In this document: in pieces, positions 19,198-27,225 of the stretch
Numbering within the stretch: position 1 is the first letter of the stretch
How the letters are laid out: every line of letters starts with the position of its first letter
Source of the DNA: Streptomyces sp. SAI-135
GTDB lineage: Bacteria; Actinomycetota; Actinomycetes; Streptomycetales; Streptomycetaceae
DNA: 64,000 bases
Assembly: GCF_029893805.1 (NCBI RefSeq)
Contig: NZ_JARXYP010000002.1
Coordinates: forward strand, 2,666,001 to 2,730,000
Direction of reading: 5' to 3'
The notes under the pieces: model-generated
Seen by the model: only the letters and a program-made list of their open reading frames with translations
Told to the model about the DNA's origin: nothing
Database searches by the model: none
Position numbers and translations under genes: made by a program

Positions 19198-19287
19198 ACT
19201 CGCGGGAGCCCGGACGCACCGGGCTGAGAGGGAGGCTGGCGGCCTCCGACCGTACGAACCTGATCCGGGTCATGCCGGCGAAGGGAG
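19198..19287 (+). promoter_or_regulatory. TPP riboswitch (THI element)
   Basis: The conserved aptamer is easy to read: ACTCGCGGGAGCCCGG at the 5' end, the GGGCTGAGAGGGA pyrimidine-binding segment, then GAACCTGATCCGGGTCATGCC and GGCGAAGGGA at the 3' end. It lies 13 nt before the thiO ATG, so TPP probably masks the GGAGGGG ribosome site directly (translational control), as I see no terminator between aptamer and start. It controls the thiazole branch genes thiO, thiS and thiG. Confidence 0.96.
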
Positions 19288-19300
19288 GGGCTGGACGCCC

Positions 19301-20458
19301 ATGTCCTCACGTACGTCAGACGTCCTCGTCGTCGGGGGCGGCATCATCGGCCTGGTCACGGCCTGGCGGGCCGCACAGCGCGGTCTGAGCACGGCCGTCG
19401 TGGACCCCGAACCGGGCGGCGGGGCCGCCCAGGTGGCCGCCGGGATGCTGGCCGCCGTCACCGAACTGCACTACGGCGAGCAGACCCTGCTGGGCCTGAA
19501 CCTCGCCTCCGCCCACCGCTATCCGGCCTTCGCGGCGGAGCTCACCGAGCTGACCGGACACGACCTCGGCTACCGCCGCTGCGGCACACTCGCCGTCGCC
19601 CTGGACGCCGACGACCGCGCCCACCTGCGCGAACTGCACGCGCTCCAGCGGCAGTCGGGGCTGGAGTCGGAGTGGCTGTCCGGACGGGAGTGCCGGCGTC
19701 TGGAGCCGATGCTCGCGCCGGGCGTACGGGGCGGGCTGCGGGTGGACGGTGACCACCAGATCGATCCGCGCCGACTCACGCGCGCGTTGCTGGCCGCGTG
19801 CGAGCGGGCGGGTGTGACGTTCCACCGCGCGTGGGCGCACCGTCTGCGTGTCGTACGGGACCGGGCCGCCGGGATCGCCACCACGGACGGCGAGGAACTG
19901 GGGGCGGACCAGGTGGTGCTCGCCGCCGGAAGCCTCAGCGGCCGTCTGGAAGGGGTCCCTGAGGCCCTGCTGCCTCCTGTGCGGCCCGTGAAAGGGCAGG
20001 TGCTGCGCCTGACCGTGCCGCAGCGCCACGCGCCCTTCCTGAGCCGCACCGTGCGGGCCGTCGTGCGCGGCAGCCAGGTCTACCTGGTCCCCCGCGAGAG
20101 CGGCGAGCTGGTGATCGGCGCGACCAGCGAGGAACTGGGCTGGGACACCACGGTGACCGCGGGCGGGGTGTACGAGCTGCTGCGGGACGCACACGAACTG
20201 GTCCCCGGCATCACCGAGCTGCCGCTGACGGAGACCCGCGCGGGACTGCGCCCGGGCTCCCCGGACAACGCCCCGCTGCTCGGCCCGACGGAGCTGCCCG
20301 GTCTCCTGCTGGCCACCGGGCACTACCGCAACGGCGTGCTGCTGACGCCGGTCACCGGGGACGCGCTGGCCCACGCGCTGACCACCGGTGAACTGCCGGA
20401 GGTGGCCCGCCCGTTCACCCCGAGGCGTTTCCTGGAGTCCGTGGAGCAGCCCGCATGA
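19301..20458 (+). CDS. thiO: glycine oxidase ThiO
   Basis: 385 residues. ThiO is a flavoenzyme that oxidises glycine to the imine used to build the thiazole ring of thiamine. The FAD fold is VLVVGGGIIGLVTAWRAAQRG at residues 7-27; PVKGQVLRL and GELVIGATSEELGWD near the middle and GLLLATGHYRNGVLLTPVTG near the C-terminus are D-amino acid oxidase/ThiO signatures. ATG 19301 follows GGAGGGG in the riboswitch 3' end. Its TGA overlaps the thiS start (ATGA). Confidence 0.95.
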   Translation: MSSRTSDVLVVGGGIIGLVTAWRAAQRGLSTAVVDPEPGGGAAQVAAGMLAAVTELHYGEQTLLGLNLASAHRYPAFAAELTELTGHDLGYRRCGTLAVALDADDRAHLRELHALQRQSGLESEWLSGRECRRLEPMLAPGVRGGLRVDGDHQIDPRRLTRALLAACERAGVTFHRAWAHRLRVVRDRAAGIATTDGEELGADQVVLAAGSLSGRLEGVPEALLPPVRPVKGQVLRLTVPQRHAPFLSRTVRAVVRGSQVYLVPRESGELVIGATSEELGWDTTVTAGGVYELLRDAHELVPGITELPLTETRAGLRPGSPDNAPLLGPTELPGLLLATGHYRNGVLLTPVTGDALAHALTTGELPEVARPFTPRRFLESVEQPA

Positions 20459-20655
20459 ACATCTCCGTCAACGGGGAGCCGCGCCAGTTCGCCCCCGGCA
20501 CGGCTCTCGACACCGTCGTGCGGGCGCTGACGCCCGCGCCCTCCGGGGTGGCCGCCGCGCTCAACGAGACCGTCGTCCCGCGCGCCCAGTGGCCCTCGAC
20601 CTCCCTCGCCGAGGGAGACCGCGTGGAAGTCCTCACCGCCGTCCAAGGAGGCTGA
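20455..20655 (+). CDS. thiS: sulfur carrier protein ThiS
   Basis: 66 residues with the ubiquitin-like fold and the C-terminal Gly-Gly (AVQGG) that is thiocarboxylated to deliver sulphur to ThiG. The N-terminal MNISVNGEPRQ is typical. It overlaps thiO by 4 nt and ends 3 nt before thiG, so the three are one operon under the TPP riboswitch. Confidence 0.96.
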   Translation: MNISVNGEPRQFAPGTALDTVVRALTPAPSGVAAALNETVVPRAQWPSTSLAEGDRVEVLTAVQGG

Positions 20656-20658
20656 CCC

Positions 20659-21453
20659 ATGGCCGACGATCCCTTCGTCCTCGGCGGCACGTCCCTCTCG
20701 TCCCGGCTGATCATGGGCACGGGCGGGGCGCCCAGCCTGGAGGTGCTGGAGCGGGCCCTGGTCGCCTCCGGCACCGAGCTGACGACGGTCGCGATGCGGC
20801 GGGTGAACCCCTCGGTGCACGGCTCGGTGCTGTCCGTGCTGGAGAAGCTCGGCATCCGGGTGCTGCCCAACACCGCGGGCTGTTTCACCGCCGGGGAGGC
20901 CGTCCTGACGGCCCGTCTCGCGCGCGAGGCGCTCGGCACCGACCTGGTGAAGCTGGAGGTCATCGCCGACGAGCGCACCCTGCTGCCGGACCCCATAGAG
21001 CTGCTGGACGCGGCGGAGACCCTGGTCGACGACGGGTTCACGGTGCTGCCGTACACGAACGACGACCCGGTGCTGGCCCGCAAGCTGGAGGACGCGGGCT
21101 GCGCGGCGATCATGCCGCTGGGCTCGCCGATCGGCTCGGGCCTCGGTATCCGCAACCCGCACAACTTCCAGCTGATCGTCGAGCACGCGCGCGTGCCCGT
21201 GATCCTGGACGCGGGGGCGGGCACGGCGTCGGACGCGGCGCTGGCGATGGAACTGGGGTGCGCGGGTGTGATGCTCGCCTCGGCGGTGACGCGGGCACAG
21301 GAGCCGGAGCTGATGGCGCACGCGATGCGGCACGCGGTGGAGGCGGGCCGGCTGGCCCACCGGGCGGGGCGCATCCCCCGGCGGCATTTCGCCGAGGCGT
21401 CGTCCCCCGTGGAAGGCAGGGCCGTACTGGATCCGGAACGCCCGGCATTCTGA
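20659..21453 (+). CDS. thiG: thiazole synthase
   Basis: 264 residues. ThiG is a TIM-barrel enzyme that joins dehydroglycine, deoxyxylulose 5-phosphate and ThiS thiocarboxylate into the thiazole phosphate. Signatures: SRLIMGTGGAPSLE, TVAMRRVN, the KLEVI Schiff-base lysine region, GLGIRNPHNFQLI and PVILDAGAGTASDAALAMELGCAGVMLASAV. A GGAGG site precedes ATG 20659. Last gene of thiOSG. Confidence 0.96.
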   Translation: MADDPFVLGGTSLSSRLIMGTGGAPSLEVLERALVASGTELTTVAMRRVNPSVHGSVLSVLEKLGIRVLPNTAGCFTAGEAVLTARLAREALGTDLVKLEVIADERTLLPDPIELLDAAETLVDDGFTVLPYTNDDPVLARKLEDAGCAAIMPLGSPIGSGLGIRNPHNFQLIVEHARVPVILDAGAGTASDAALAMELGCAGVMLASAVTRAQEPELMAHAMRHAVEAGRLAHRAGRIPRRHFAEASSPVEGRAVLDPERPAF

Positions 21454-21570
21454 ACACGCGTTCGATCCGGGACACGGGCAGGTGCGACCTCCGTCACAGG
21501 TCAGCTGCAGTACACCCCTGTGGCCGCCGAACCGGATGGACTGTCAGCCGCGGCTCGTACACTCGCCTGC

Positions 21571-23508
21571 GTGGATACGACGCTTCAGGACCCGCTGGTC
21601 GGGCAGGTGCTCGACGGCCGCTATCGCGTGGACGCGCGCATCGCGGTCGGCGGGATGGCCACGGTCTACCGGGCCCTGGACACCCGCCTGGACCGCGTGC
21701 TCGCGCTCAAGGTGATGCACCCCGCGCTGGCGGCGGACGGGACCTTCGTCGAGCGGTTCATCCGGGAGGCCAAGTCCGTCGCCCGGCTCGCCCACCCCAA
21801 CGTGGTGCAGGTCTTCGACCAGGGCACCGACGGGCCGTACGTCTATCTCGCCATGGAGTACGTCGCCGGCTGCACCCTGCGTGACGTGCTGCGCGAGCGC
21901 GGGGCCCTGCAGCCGCGCGCCGCCCTGGACATCCTGGAGCCGGTGCTCGCCGCGCTGGGCGCCGCACACCGCGCCGGTTTCGTGCACCGCGACATGAAGC
22001 CGGAGAACGTCCTGATAGGGGACGACGGCAGGGTCAAGGTCGCGGACTTCGGGCTCGTGCGGTCCGTGAACACCGTGACCAGCACCACCGGAGCCGTTCT
22101 CGGCACCGTGTCCTATCTCTCACCCGAGCAGATCGACCAGCCGGGCGCCGCGGACGCCCGCGTCGACGTGTACGCGTGCGGTGTCGTCCTGTACGAGATG
22201 CTGACCGGCAGCCAGCCGCACGAGGGCGACTCCCCCGCGATCGTCCTCTACAAGCACCTCCACGAGGACGTCCCGCCCCCCTCGGCGGTGGTCCCGGGGC
22301 TGCCGTACGAACTGGACGAACTGGTCGCGTCGGCCACCGCCCGCACCCCCGACCTGCGCCCGTACGACGCCGTGGCCCTGCTCGCGCAGACCCGTGAGGC
22401 CCGCGGCAGGCTGAGCACCGAGCAGCTGGACGCGATGCCCCCGCAGGCGCTCGCCGCGGAGCACGCGGGCGCCGAGAACCGTACGAGTGTGATCCCGCGG
22501 ACCCTGACCGTGCCGCGCCTGCTCCCGGTCAACGAGGACGAGCCGGAGCCGGTCCACCATCGCACCAGCGTCCTGGAGAGTCCGCCGCTGCCCCCGACCC
22601 GGCGCGACCGCTCCTCCGGCGGCTCCCGGCGCGGCCCGCTGCTGATCGTCGCCGCGGTCCTGCTGGCCCTCGGACTCGGAGCGGGCGTCTGGTACATCAA
22701 CTCCGGCCAGTTCACCCAGGTCCCGGCGCTGCTGGCGAAGACCGAGGCGCAGGCCAGGGACCGGCTGGACGACGCCGGTCTGGAGACCGGCAAGGTCACC
22801 TACGCCTACAGCGACACCGTGCAGCGCGGCACCGTCATCAGCACGGACCCGGGGGTCGGCAGCCGGATACGGAACCACGACTCCGTGTCCATCACCGTCT
22901 CCAAGGGCCCCCGGACGGTGAAGGTCCCCGACGTGGACGGCTGGACCCTGAGCAAGGCGAGAGCCCGGCTGAAGTCGGAGGGGCTGGAGCCGGGCATGGT
23001 CACCCGGGAGTTCAGTGAGGACGTCCCGAAGGGCTTCGTGATCAGCACCGACCCCGAGGGCGGCACCACGCTGCGCGCCGGCTCGGCCATCGCGTTCACC
23101 GTCAGCAAGGGCGCCCCGGTCGACGTCCCCGACGTCACCGGCGAGGACCTTGCCGACGCCAGGGCCGACCTGACGGAGGCCGGCCTGAAGGTCGAGGTCG
23201 CCACCACCCGGGTCAACTCCGAGTACGACGCGGGCCAGGTCGCCAAGCAGACCCCGGCCCCCGACAGCCAGGCGGCCGAAGGTGACACCGTCACGCTGAC
23301 GATCTCCAAGGGCCCGGTGATGGTCGAGGTCCCGGACGTCACGGGCGACAGCGTGGACGACGCCAAGTCCGAACTGGAGGCCGCGGGCTTCCAGGTCGAC
23401 GAGGACCGCGGACTGCTGGGCCTGTTCGGCGACACGGTGAAGAAACAGTCGGTGAAGGGCGGGGACACGGCCCCCAAGGGCTCGACCATCACGATCACGA
23501 TCCGCTGA
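21571..23508 (+). CDS. pknB: PASTA-domain serine/threonine protein kinase (PknB-like)
   Basis: 645 residues. The cytosolic kinase domain (about 18-275) has the glycine loop IAVGGMATVY, catalytic Lys48, HRDMKPEN (139-146), DFG (159-161) and the LSPEQ activation segment; a proline-rich linker follows, then one membrane helix near 355-376 and four extracytoplasmic PASTA repeats, which bind peptidoglycan fragments. I chose GTG 21571 because TACACT lies exactly 7 nt upstream (leaderless) and homologues begin there; the in-frame ATG 51 nt upstream precedes the promoter. A Stk1-type kinase coupling cell-wall state to phosphorylation. Confidence 0.92.
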   Translation: MDTTLQDPLVGQVLDGRYRVDARIAVGGMATVYRALDTRLDRVLALKVMHPALAADGTFVERFIREAKSVARLAHPNVVQVFDQGTDGPYVYLAMEYVAGCTLRDVLRERGALQPRAALDILEPVLAALGAAHRAGFVHRDMKPENVLIGDDGRVKVADFGLVRSVNTVTSTTGAVLGTVSYLSPEQIDQPGAADARVDVYACGVVLYEMLTGSQPHEGDSPAIVLYKHLHEDVPPPSAVVPGLPYELDELVASATARTPDLRPYDAVALLAQTREARGRLSTEQLDAMPPQALAAEHAGAENRTSVIPRTLTVPRLLPVNEDEPEPVHHRTSVLESPPLPPTRRDRSSGGSRRGPLLIVAAVLLALGLGAGVWYINSGQFTQVPALLAKTEAQARDRLDDAGLETGKVTYAYSDTVQRGTVISTDPGVGSRIRNHDSVSITVSKGPRTVKVPDVDGWTLSKARARLKSEGLEPGMVTREFSEDVPKGFVISTDPEGGTTLRAGSAIAFTVSKGAPVDVPDVTGEDLADARADLTEAGLKVEVATTRVNSEYDAGQVAKQTPAPDSQAAEGDTVTLTISKGPVMVEVPDVTGDSVDDAKSELEAAGFQVDEDRGLLGLFGDTVKKQSVKGGDTAPKGSTITITIR

Positions 23509-24119
23509 CGGACGCGCGGCGGGGGTGCGGGGTTCGGTCGTGGGGCGGGTGCGGTCCGGTGGGGGCTGGTCGCGCAGTTCCCCGCGCCCCTGAGTAGGCA
23601 CAGTCCCCCGCGCCACAACGAACCGTTCACCACCTCACCCCCGGTCGTGGGGCCGGTGCGGGCACGTCGTGGCTGGTCGCGCAGTTCCCCGCGCCCCTGA
23701 GTAGGCACAGTCCCCCGCGCCACAACGAACCGTTCACCACCTCACCCCCGGTCGTGGGGCCGGTGCGGGCACGTCGTGGCTGGTCGCGCAGTTCCCCGCG
23801 CCCCTGAGTAGGCACAGTCACCCGCGCCACAACGAACCGTTCACCACCTCGCCCCCGGTCGTGGGGCCGGTGCGGGCACGTCGTGGCTGGTCGCGCAGTT
23901 CCCCGCGCCCCTGGGTAGGTGCAGTCACCTATGCCAGGACGAACCGTTCGCCACCTGACGCGCCACGACGAACCGACCGTATGCGCCACACGAGCCCTCA
24001 CCGGACCGCAACGGGCCGCCGCAGGCATTCAGGGGCGCGGGGAACTGCGCAAAACGCCCGCCCTCACCAACCCGCACCCGCCCCCACCCCAGCGCCGCAG
24101 GCAATGGCACCCTTGACCG
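23509..24119. repeat. 611-bp gene-free region carrying a 107-bp tandem repeat array
   Basis: No gene fits. A 107-bp unit is repeated in tandem: identical cores start at 23566, 23673, 23780 and 23887. Copies 1-3 differ by only a few bases; copy 4 degenerates after about 70 bp. Each unit contains one plus-oriented copy of the dispersed element (GCGCAGTTCCCCGCGCCCC core). At 24004-24078 a minus-oriented copy follows, so copy 4 and this one can pair as a large inverted repeat between pknB and the endonuclease gene. Confidence 0.85.
24004..24078 (-). repeat. dispersed intergenic element, copy A
   Basis: About 75 bp containing GGGGCGCGGGGAACTGCGC with flanks CCGCAACGGGCCGCCGCAGG on the left and CGCCCGCC...CACC...CCCGCA on the right. 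The same extended unit recurs at 59899-59975, 36 kb away, with only a handful of differences. Confidence 0.8.
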
Positions 24120-24983
24120 GTGACAGAACAGCGCAACCCCGTCGGCGGTCACGTCCCCGTCGCCGGCGGCCTGAACTCCGTGGGGCTCTCCTACGCCCGT
24201 GACCTGAACGCCGAGACCGTGCAGGTCTTCGTCGCCAACCCACGCGGCTGGGCCACCCCCGCCGGCAACCCCCGCCAGGACGAGGCGTTCCGCCAGACCT
24301 GCGCGGACAGCGCCATCCCGGCCTACGTCCACGCCCCGTACCTGATCAACTTCGGCTCGCACACCGAGGCGACGGTGGAGAGGTCGGTCGATTCGCTCCG
24401 GCATTCCCTCCGGCGCGGGCGCGAGATCGGCGCGCTCGGTGTCGTCGTGCACACCGGCAGCGCGACGGGCGGCCGGGACCGTTCCGTAGCCCTCAAGCAG
24501 GTGCGCGAGCACCTGCTGCCGCTCCTCGACGAGCTCACCCACGACGACGACCCGTGGCTGCTCCTGGAGTCGACGGCCGGCCAGGGCGCCTCGCTCTGTT
24601 CCCGCACCTGGGACTTCGGCCCGTACTTCGAGGCCCTGGACTCCCACCCGAAGCTGGGCGTCTGCCTGGACACCTGCCACATCTTCGCCGCCGGCCACGA
24701 CCTGACCGGGCCGAGCGGCATGCACCAGACGCTGGACCTGCTGGTGGACACGGTCGGCGAGGGACGGCTGAAACTGATCCACGCCAACGACTCCAAGGAC
24801 GTGGTCGGCGCCCACAAGGACCGCCACGAGAACATCGGCTCCGGCCATATCGGCGAGGACCCCTTCCGCGCGCTGATGACCCACCCCGCCACCGAGGGCG
24901 TTCCCCTGATCATCGAGACACCCGGCGGCAAGGAGGGCCACGCGGCGGACGTGGAACGGCTGAAGAAACTCCGGGACGGATAA
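24120..24983 (+). CDS. nfo: deoxyribonuclease IV / AP endonuclease, family 2
   Basis: 287 residues, close to the ~280-290 of bacterial endonuclease IV. This TIM-barrel enzyme cuts DNA at abasic sites using three zinc ions. Metal-ligand segments are visible: VHAPYLINFGS, VVHTGSATGG, LLLESTAGQG, GVCLDTCHIFAAGHDL, LIHANDSKDVVGAHKDRHENIGSGHIG and LIIETPGG. GTG 24120 is the first start after the repeat region; I see no strong ribosome site, so translation could be leaderless. Confidence 0.92.
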   Translation: MTEQRNPVGGHVPVAGGLNSVGLSYARDLNAETVQVFVANPRGWATPAGNPRQDEAFRQTCADSAIPAYVHAPYLINFGSHTEATVERSVDSLRHSLRRGREIGALGVVVHTGSATGGRDRSVALKQVREHLLPLLDELTHDDDPWLLLESTAGQGASLCSRTWDFGPYFEALDSHPKLGVCLDTCHIFAAGHDLTGPSGMHQTLDLLVDTVGEGRLKLIHANDSKDVVGAHKDRHENIGSGHIGEDPFRALMTHPATEGVPLIIETPGGKEGHAADVERLKKLRDG

Positions 24984-25002
24984 CCCGGCAAGGGGTTCAG
25001 GA

Positions 25003-25019
25003 ATACCCCTAGGGGGTAT
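25003..25019. promoter_or_regulatory. CsoR-like copper-responsive operator
   Basis: ATACCCCTAGGGGGTAT is a near-perfect palindrome with the ATACC...GGTAT half-sites and G/C-rich centre typical of CsoR operators in actinomycetes. It lies 47 nt upstream of a gene whose product ends in a His-rich tail. Binding by CsoR (encoded elsewhere) is inferred. Confidence 0.65.
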
Positions 25020-25066
25020 ACGGTTCCTGTTGAGCACAGCAATCGTCACCTGCCATTGGGGGCATC

Positions 25067-25555
25067 ATGCAGCACCAGGCGAACGGATGGTCCACCGCCG
25101 TGCAGGCCACCCTCCACTGCCTCACCGGCTGCGCCATCGGCGAGGTGCTCGGCATGGTCATCGGCACCGCGCTGGGCTGGGGCAATGTGCCGACCACCGT
25201 GCTGGCGATCGTCCTGGCCTTCTTCTTCGGCTACTCGCTCACCCTGCGCGGAGCCCTGAAGGCAGGACTGGCCTTTCGGGCCGCGCTCCAGGTGGCCCTG
25301 GCCGCCGACACCCTGTCCATCGCCGTGATGGAGCTGATCGACAACGGCGTGATCGCCCTGTGGCCGGACGCCATGGACGCCGAGCTCGCCGATCTGCTGT
25401 TCTGGGTGTCGCTGGCGATCTCGCTGGTCATCGCGTTCCTGGTGACCGTGCCGGTCAACAAGTGGATGATCGGCCGCGGCAAGGGACACGCCGTGGTCCA
25501 CCAGCACCACCAGCACCGCCAGCACGACCAGCAGCACCAGCACCACGGCCACTGA
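25067..25555 (+). CDS. DUF4396 membrane protein with His-rich tail
   Basis: 162 residues. Four membrane helices (CLTGCAIGEVLGMVIGTALGW; TTVLAIVLAFFFGYSLTL; ALQVALAADTLSIAVMELI; LLFWVSLAISLVIAFLVTV) define DUF4396, and the C-terminus from about residue 144 is packed with His and Gln (QHHQHRQHDQQHQHHGH), a likely metal-binding segment. The CsoR-like box upstream points to a copper link; efflux, storage or sensing cannot be told apart. ATG 25067 has GGGGG upstream. Confidence 0.85.
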   Translation: MQHQANGWSTAVQATLHCLTGCAIGEVLGMVIGTALGWGNVPTTVLAIVLAFFFGYSLTLRGALKAGLAFRAALQVALAADTLSIAVMELIDNGVIALWPDAMDAELADLLFWVSLAISLVIAFLVTVPVNKWMIGRGKGHAVVHQHHQHRQHDQQHQHHGH

Positions 25556-25558
25556 GCG

Positions 25559-26191
25559 TCACAGCTCGGGACCGTCCCCCGGCCCCTCCTGGTAGGAGTA
25601 GCGCTGCTCCTTCCAGGGGTCGCCGACGTTGTGGTAGCCGCGCTCCTCCCAGAACCCGCGCCGGTCGGCGGTCATGTACTCCACGCCGCGGACCCATTTG
25701 GGCCCCTTCCAGGCGTACAGATGGGGGACGACCAGCCGGAGCGGGAAGCCGTGCTCCGCGGTCAGCAACTCCCCGTCCTTGTGGGTGGCGAAGATCGTGC
25801 GCTCGGACGCGAAGTCCGCGAGCCGCAGGTTGGAGCTGAAGCCGTACTCGGCCCAGACCATCACATGGGTGACCGCGGGCGCGGGCGGGGCGATCTCCAG
25901 GATGGTGCGGGCGGGAATGCCGCCCCACTCGGCGCCGAGCATGCTGAACTTCGTCACACAGTGCAGGTCGCCCACGACGGTGGTGTACGGCAGCGCCGTG
26001 AACTCCTCGTGGTTCCAGCAGTGCTTCTCGCCGTCCGCGGTGGCCCCGAAGACCCGGAACTCCCAGCGCTCGGGCCGGAACTTCGGGACCGGTCCGTAGT
26101 GCGTGACGGGCCAGCCGCGCTGCAGTCGCTGCCCCGGCGGAAGCTCGGAGTGCGCCGCTTCTCCACTCTCCCGCTCCACCGGCTGACCCAT
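25559..26191 (-). CDS. molybdopterin-dependent oxidoreductase (sulfite oxidase-like)
   Basis: 210 residues of the sulfite-oxidase/YedY molybdenum-binding fold. The Mo ligand is Cys78 in VVGDLHCVTKFSMLGAEWGG, followed by VMVWAEYGFSSNL and PLRLVVPHLYAWKGPKWVRGVEYM, all typical. No Tat or Sec signal is apparent, unlike secreted YedY/MsrP, so it may be cytosolic. ATG 26191 has AGGA 8 nt upstream; ATG 26200 is an alternative. It converges on the DUF4396 gene, 3 nt apart. Confidence 0.87.
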   Translation of the reverse strand: MGQPVERESGEAAHSELPPGQRLQRGWPVTHYGPVPKFRPERWEFRVFGATADGEKHCWNHEEFTALPYTTVVGDLHCVTKFSMLGAEWGGIPARTILEIAPPAPAVTHVMVWAEYGFSSNLRLADFASERTIFATHKDGELLTAEHGFPLRLVVPHLYAWKGPKWVRGVEYMTADRRGFWEERGYHNVGDPWKEQRYSYQEGPGDGPEL

Positions 26192-26368
26192 GCCTTCCAT
26201 CCTGACAGACCCGCGGCAATGCACCTGACCAAGCCCCACCCCACACACCCCAAATCGGACCAAGCATGCCCTAACTTACTAAGTGAAGACTTACTGGACG
26301 ATCTTCTTCACCGGTGCGAGGATGCGGCGCAGCCTGCCAGTTCCCCACGGTTGGAAGGAGCCTCTGCG

Positions 26369-26848
26369 ATGCAGGGCGACCCCGAGGTCATCGAATTCCT
26401 CAACGAGCAGCTGACCGGCGAGCTCACCGCGATCAACCAGTACTTCCTGCACGCGAAGATGCAGGAGAACTTCGGCTGGACGAAGCTCGCGAAGTACACG
26501 CGGCACGAGTCGTTCGACGAGATGAAGCACGCCGAGGTGCTCACCGACCGCATCCTCTTCCTGGAGGGGCTGCCGAACTACCAGCGGCTGTTCCATGTGC
26601 GGGTGGGCCAGACGGTCAAGGAGATGTTCGAGGCCGACCGGCAGGTCGAGGTCGAGGCCATCGACCGCCTCAAGCGCGGTATCGAGGTGATGCGGGCCAA
26701 GGGCGACATCACCTCGGCGAACATCTTCGAGTCGATCCTCGAGGACGAGGAGCACCACATCGACTATCTCGACACCCAGCTGGAGCTCCTGGACAAGCTC
26801 GGCGAGGCGCTCTACATCGCGCAGCTGATCGAGCAGCCGGAGAGCTAG
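26369..26848 (+). CDS. bfr: bacterioferritin
   Basis: 159 residues, the standard Bfr length. It stores iron as a 24-mer with haem at subunit interfaces. Ferroxidase ligands fit the family numbering: Glu18, Glu51, His54 and, in IESILEDEEHHIDYL, the later Glu/His pair; Met52 is the haem ligand. ATG 26369 follows GGAAGGAG by 8 nt. The gene converges on the ferredoxin gene bfd: the two stop codons share the palindrome CTAG (26845-26848). Confidence 0.96.
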   Translation: MQGDPEVIEFLNEQLTGELTAINQYFLHAKMQENFGWTKLAKYTRHESFDEMKHAEVLTDRILFLEGLPNYQRLFHVRVGQTVKEMFEADRQVEVEAIDRLKRGIEVMRAKGDITSANIFESILEDEEHHIDYLDTQLELLDKLGEALYIAQLIEQPES

Positions 26849-27069
26849 GCGGCCTCGTCCAGAGCGGCGAGGGCGGGCTTGGTCTGCTCGGTGAGTTCGC
26901 CGCGCGGGCACGCCCCGCGGCCCAGCAGGGCCTGGATGCGCCGCACGCAGGAGCCGCAGTCAGTGCCCGCCTTGCAGGCGGAGGCGATCTGGCGGGGGGT
27001 GCAGGCACCGTCCGCCGCGTGCTGCTTGACCTGCTGCTCGGTGATGCCGAAGCAACTGCAGATGTACAC
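26845..27069 (-). CDS. bfd: bacterioferritin-associated ferredoxin
   Basis: 74 residues with the Bfd fold and four Cys that bind a [2Fe-2S] cluster: CSCFG at the N-terminus and CKAGTDCGSC further on. Bfd reduces Bfr-bound iron for release. I chose GTG 27069 (VYICSCFG) because GGAGG then has an 8-nt spacing; the upstream GTG at 27078 overlaps the ribosome site. An iron box lies 45 nt upstream, so bfd should be induced under iron limitation. Confidence 0.92.
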   Translation of the reverse strand: MYICSCFGITEQQVKQHAADGACTPRQIASACKAGTDCGSCVRRIQALLGRGACPRGELTEQTKPALAALDEAA

Positions 27070-27113
27070 GCGGCTCACCTCCCGAGGGGCTGATCAGTGT
27101 TGCCGTCCCGTTG

Positions 27114-27132
27114 ATCGGTGAGGCTAACCTAA
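27114..27132 (-). promoter_or_regulatory. DmdR/IdeR iron box upstream of bfd
   Basis: On the minus strand the site reads TTAGGTTAGCCTCACCGAT, matching the IdeR/DmdR1 consensus TTAGGTTAGGCTAACCTAA at about 15 of 19 positions, with the left half perfect. Its place just upstream of bfd fits iron-dependent repression. Confidence 0.8.
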
Positions 27133-27167
27133 CCTTACCCGGCGCTCAGGAGCCGCAAAAGTGGAGC

Positions 27168-27197
27168 GGGGCGCGGATCGTATGTGATCCGCGCCCC
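27168..27197. terminator. hairpin terminator after DAHP synthase
   Basis: A perfect 12-bp stem, GGGGCGCGGATC at 27168-27179 and its complement at 27186-27197, with a 6-nt GTATGT loop, 28 nt past the DAHP synthase stop codon. Confidence 0.88.
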
Positions 27198-27225
27198 ATT
27201 CACGTCCCGGTAACAGGTGCTCCTG

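Noticed and set aside
23566..23957. CRISPR array
   Set aside because: The 107-bp units are contiguous near-identical tandem repeats without unique spacers, and no cas genes are near.
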